A stretch of 64,000 nt of DNA, from positions 20,317,080 to 20,381,079 of the forward strand of contig CM028902.1 of the NCBI GenBank assembly GCA_016801885.1. The letters run 5' to 3'. A program made the position numbers and the translations under genes. Positions 62,552 through 64,000 of this stretch are shown one piece after another; positions within the stretch are counted from its first letter, which is position 1, and each line of letters opens with the position of its first letter. The notes below the pieces were generated by a model, which saw only the letters and a list, made by a program, of their open reading frames with translations, did no database searches and was not told where the DNA came from. Source of the stretch: Toxotes chatareus (lineage: Eukaryota > Chordata > Actinopteri > Toxotidae).

Positions 62552-64000
62552 CTTGGGCAAGTTGAAAAGCAAAATGTACCGAGGAGAAGAAGAGAGTCAA
62601 GAGAACAGAGCCATATGAAGAGCAAAATACGACAGTAAGTCTTTAACAAGAATTAATACGAAACAATACACAGTATTAAATCACGTCTACCCAATCATGA
62701 AAATTTAGGCATGTGCATGATGGGCAGGAAAAATACTATTAAGACTATATCAAAGAAGCTGTCAATTTATATAAAGGCAACACAAATCCAACAAGATACA
62801 CAAGTTTCCCCAATGATGCCCTTTGAGATGTAAGCACAAATGGGTGGAAAACACATTATCATAGAGAGATATGATGGGAGGAAATGAGAGGTTAGTGAAG
62901 GTAAACTGTGCCAAATTTAAAGCTGATGGGTGCAAAATTATGTGCACCATATGAGGTAAACACTTTCAGTGCAGGGAACATGGTTGTACAAGTCCAGTGA
63001 TTTTTAAGCACAGTCTCTTTAGTACACATTGGGCTTTTTTTTCCCCCCCAGCTAGAAAAACCTGTCCAATTGGTTCAGCTACAAAGCTTTCAAATGTTGC
63101 TGAATACACAGGCAGTGTGCCAAAGAAGGTATCAGCTGGCCAGTGCAAGTTATGTGTTTTTTTTTTTAACTAATACACTGGTACCAACAGCTGCTATTTT
63201 ATTTTCACTGACTACAAGAGCACACTGTCCACTACACTGAAGAAGAACACTTGTTTGCTAAGTAGGGAAAGATAAGGGCCAGTCTATGGTCACTCAGAAC
63301 TAGTTCTGAAGATGTGCTGCCCGGCCATGTCAGAAATCAAATGTGTTCCGAGCAGACACGCTGGAAGATGGAGTGAAAAGCCAGCCATCACATAGAGGGG
63401 GTTGATGTTATCATTTATAAATGGAGATAAAGGCACACATTTTCAGAAAGCCTCTCCTGGAAGACATTCATAGTGTTGCACAGAGTTGCTCACATTCAAA
63501 GTGCCACAAATAGTTGTGTATCTAATGAAAAAAAAAAGTGCTGAAGAGAGAAGCACCATGCCTGGCTCCTCTCTCACTTCAGAACAGCTGCATGAGGTGG
63601 AGTGAATGTCAGATCGCTACAGAAAATGGTCAAACAGACACCCCCTATCCAATAACAGAAAGGTGAGGCTGGAAGGGGTTTCCAACGCCATCGGAAGCGC
63701 AGTTCGGACAGAGTATAAATTCCACTTAAACAACAATCTCCCAAGCAAAATAAAGTGTCTCAGTGAATGTCCAATTTATCACATCTTGTCTAAGACCTGT
63801 ATTTTAATAACATGGTGAATGCTTGTACATACAACTGTAAGGCGAGTTAATGAGAAATGTAGATGTTTGTCAGCCTCAGCACTCCGTCTCCTGGGACAGT
63901 TTTAGGATGAGGAACAGGTTAAATGTCAAATATTAATGATAAGTTCACAGAGTTTGTTTGAGATATAACTCAAATAAATGTTGTTATTGTGACAATCTTA
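62552..64000 (-). other. cnot1: CNOT1 intron running off the right edge
   Basis: I found no sequence matching the first ~70 residues of CNOT1 on the minus strand, so this 1.45-kb stretch is read as part of the intron upstream of exon 62453-62551. It contains no other gene I can recognise. The gene's start and promoter lie to the right. Confidence 0.6.

Noticed and set aside
63606..63818. 70-codon plus-strand frame at the right edge
   Set aside because: It is inside a CNOT1 intron, has no splice context and no match.

Overview
The window is vertebrate nuclear DNA, most likely from a teleost fish. It has compact multi-exon genes with mostly short GT-AG introns, several eukaryotic tRNA genes, CA and poly(A) microsatellites, and relics of Tc1/mariner, hAT and L2-type elements common in fish. 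The species cannot be named from the sequence alone.

Layout. (1) 1-13,545: one uninterrupted AT-rich satellite array of a roughly 76-bp monomer, all in one orientation, running off the left edge. (2) 13.5-16.7 kb: repeat relics, including the C-terminal part of a dead Tc1-like transposase, and the probable BBS2 3' UTR. (3) 16,772-23,139 (-): a complete 17-coding-exon BBS2 gene (712 codons), with a palindromic RFX X-box about 220 bp upstream of the ATG. (4) 24.6-39.4 kb: four tRNA-Pro genes on the minus strand, in two pairs. Between the pairs lies accessory DNA: a 2.4-3 kb segmental duplication in three copies (one interrupted by an L2-type LINE), a non-autonomous hAT element with target-site duplication, a CpG-rich patch and a Tc1-like N-terminal relic. 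(5) 40,161-43,545 (+): a complete nine-coding-exon SETD6 (465 aa). (6) 45,391 to the right edge (-): CNOT1, with 46 coding exons (about 2,311 codons plus stop) reconstructed in frame. The first ~70 residues and the promoter lie beyond position 64,000.

The genes are unrelated housekeeping or ciliary genes: a BBSome subunit, a lysine methyltransferase and the CCR4-NOT scaffold. The tail-to-tail SETD6/CNOT1 arrangement is also found in mammals. I built the exon chains by hand from splice sites, reading-frame phase and remembered family sequence. Every internal junction keeps phase and the totals are multiples of three.

I found no convincing new protein system. The most unusual material is the satellite with its internal palindrome and higher-order duplications, the BBS2 X-box, the tRNA-Pro AGG/UGG set differing at one anticodon base, and the tandemly duplicated block of unknown content at 27-33 kb.
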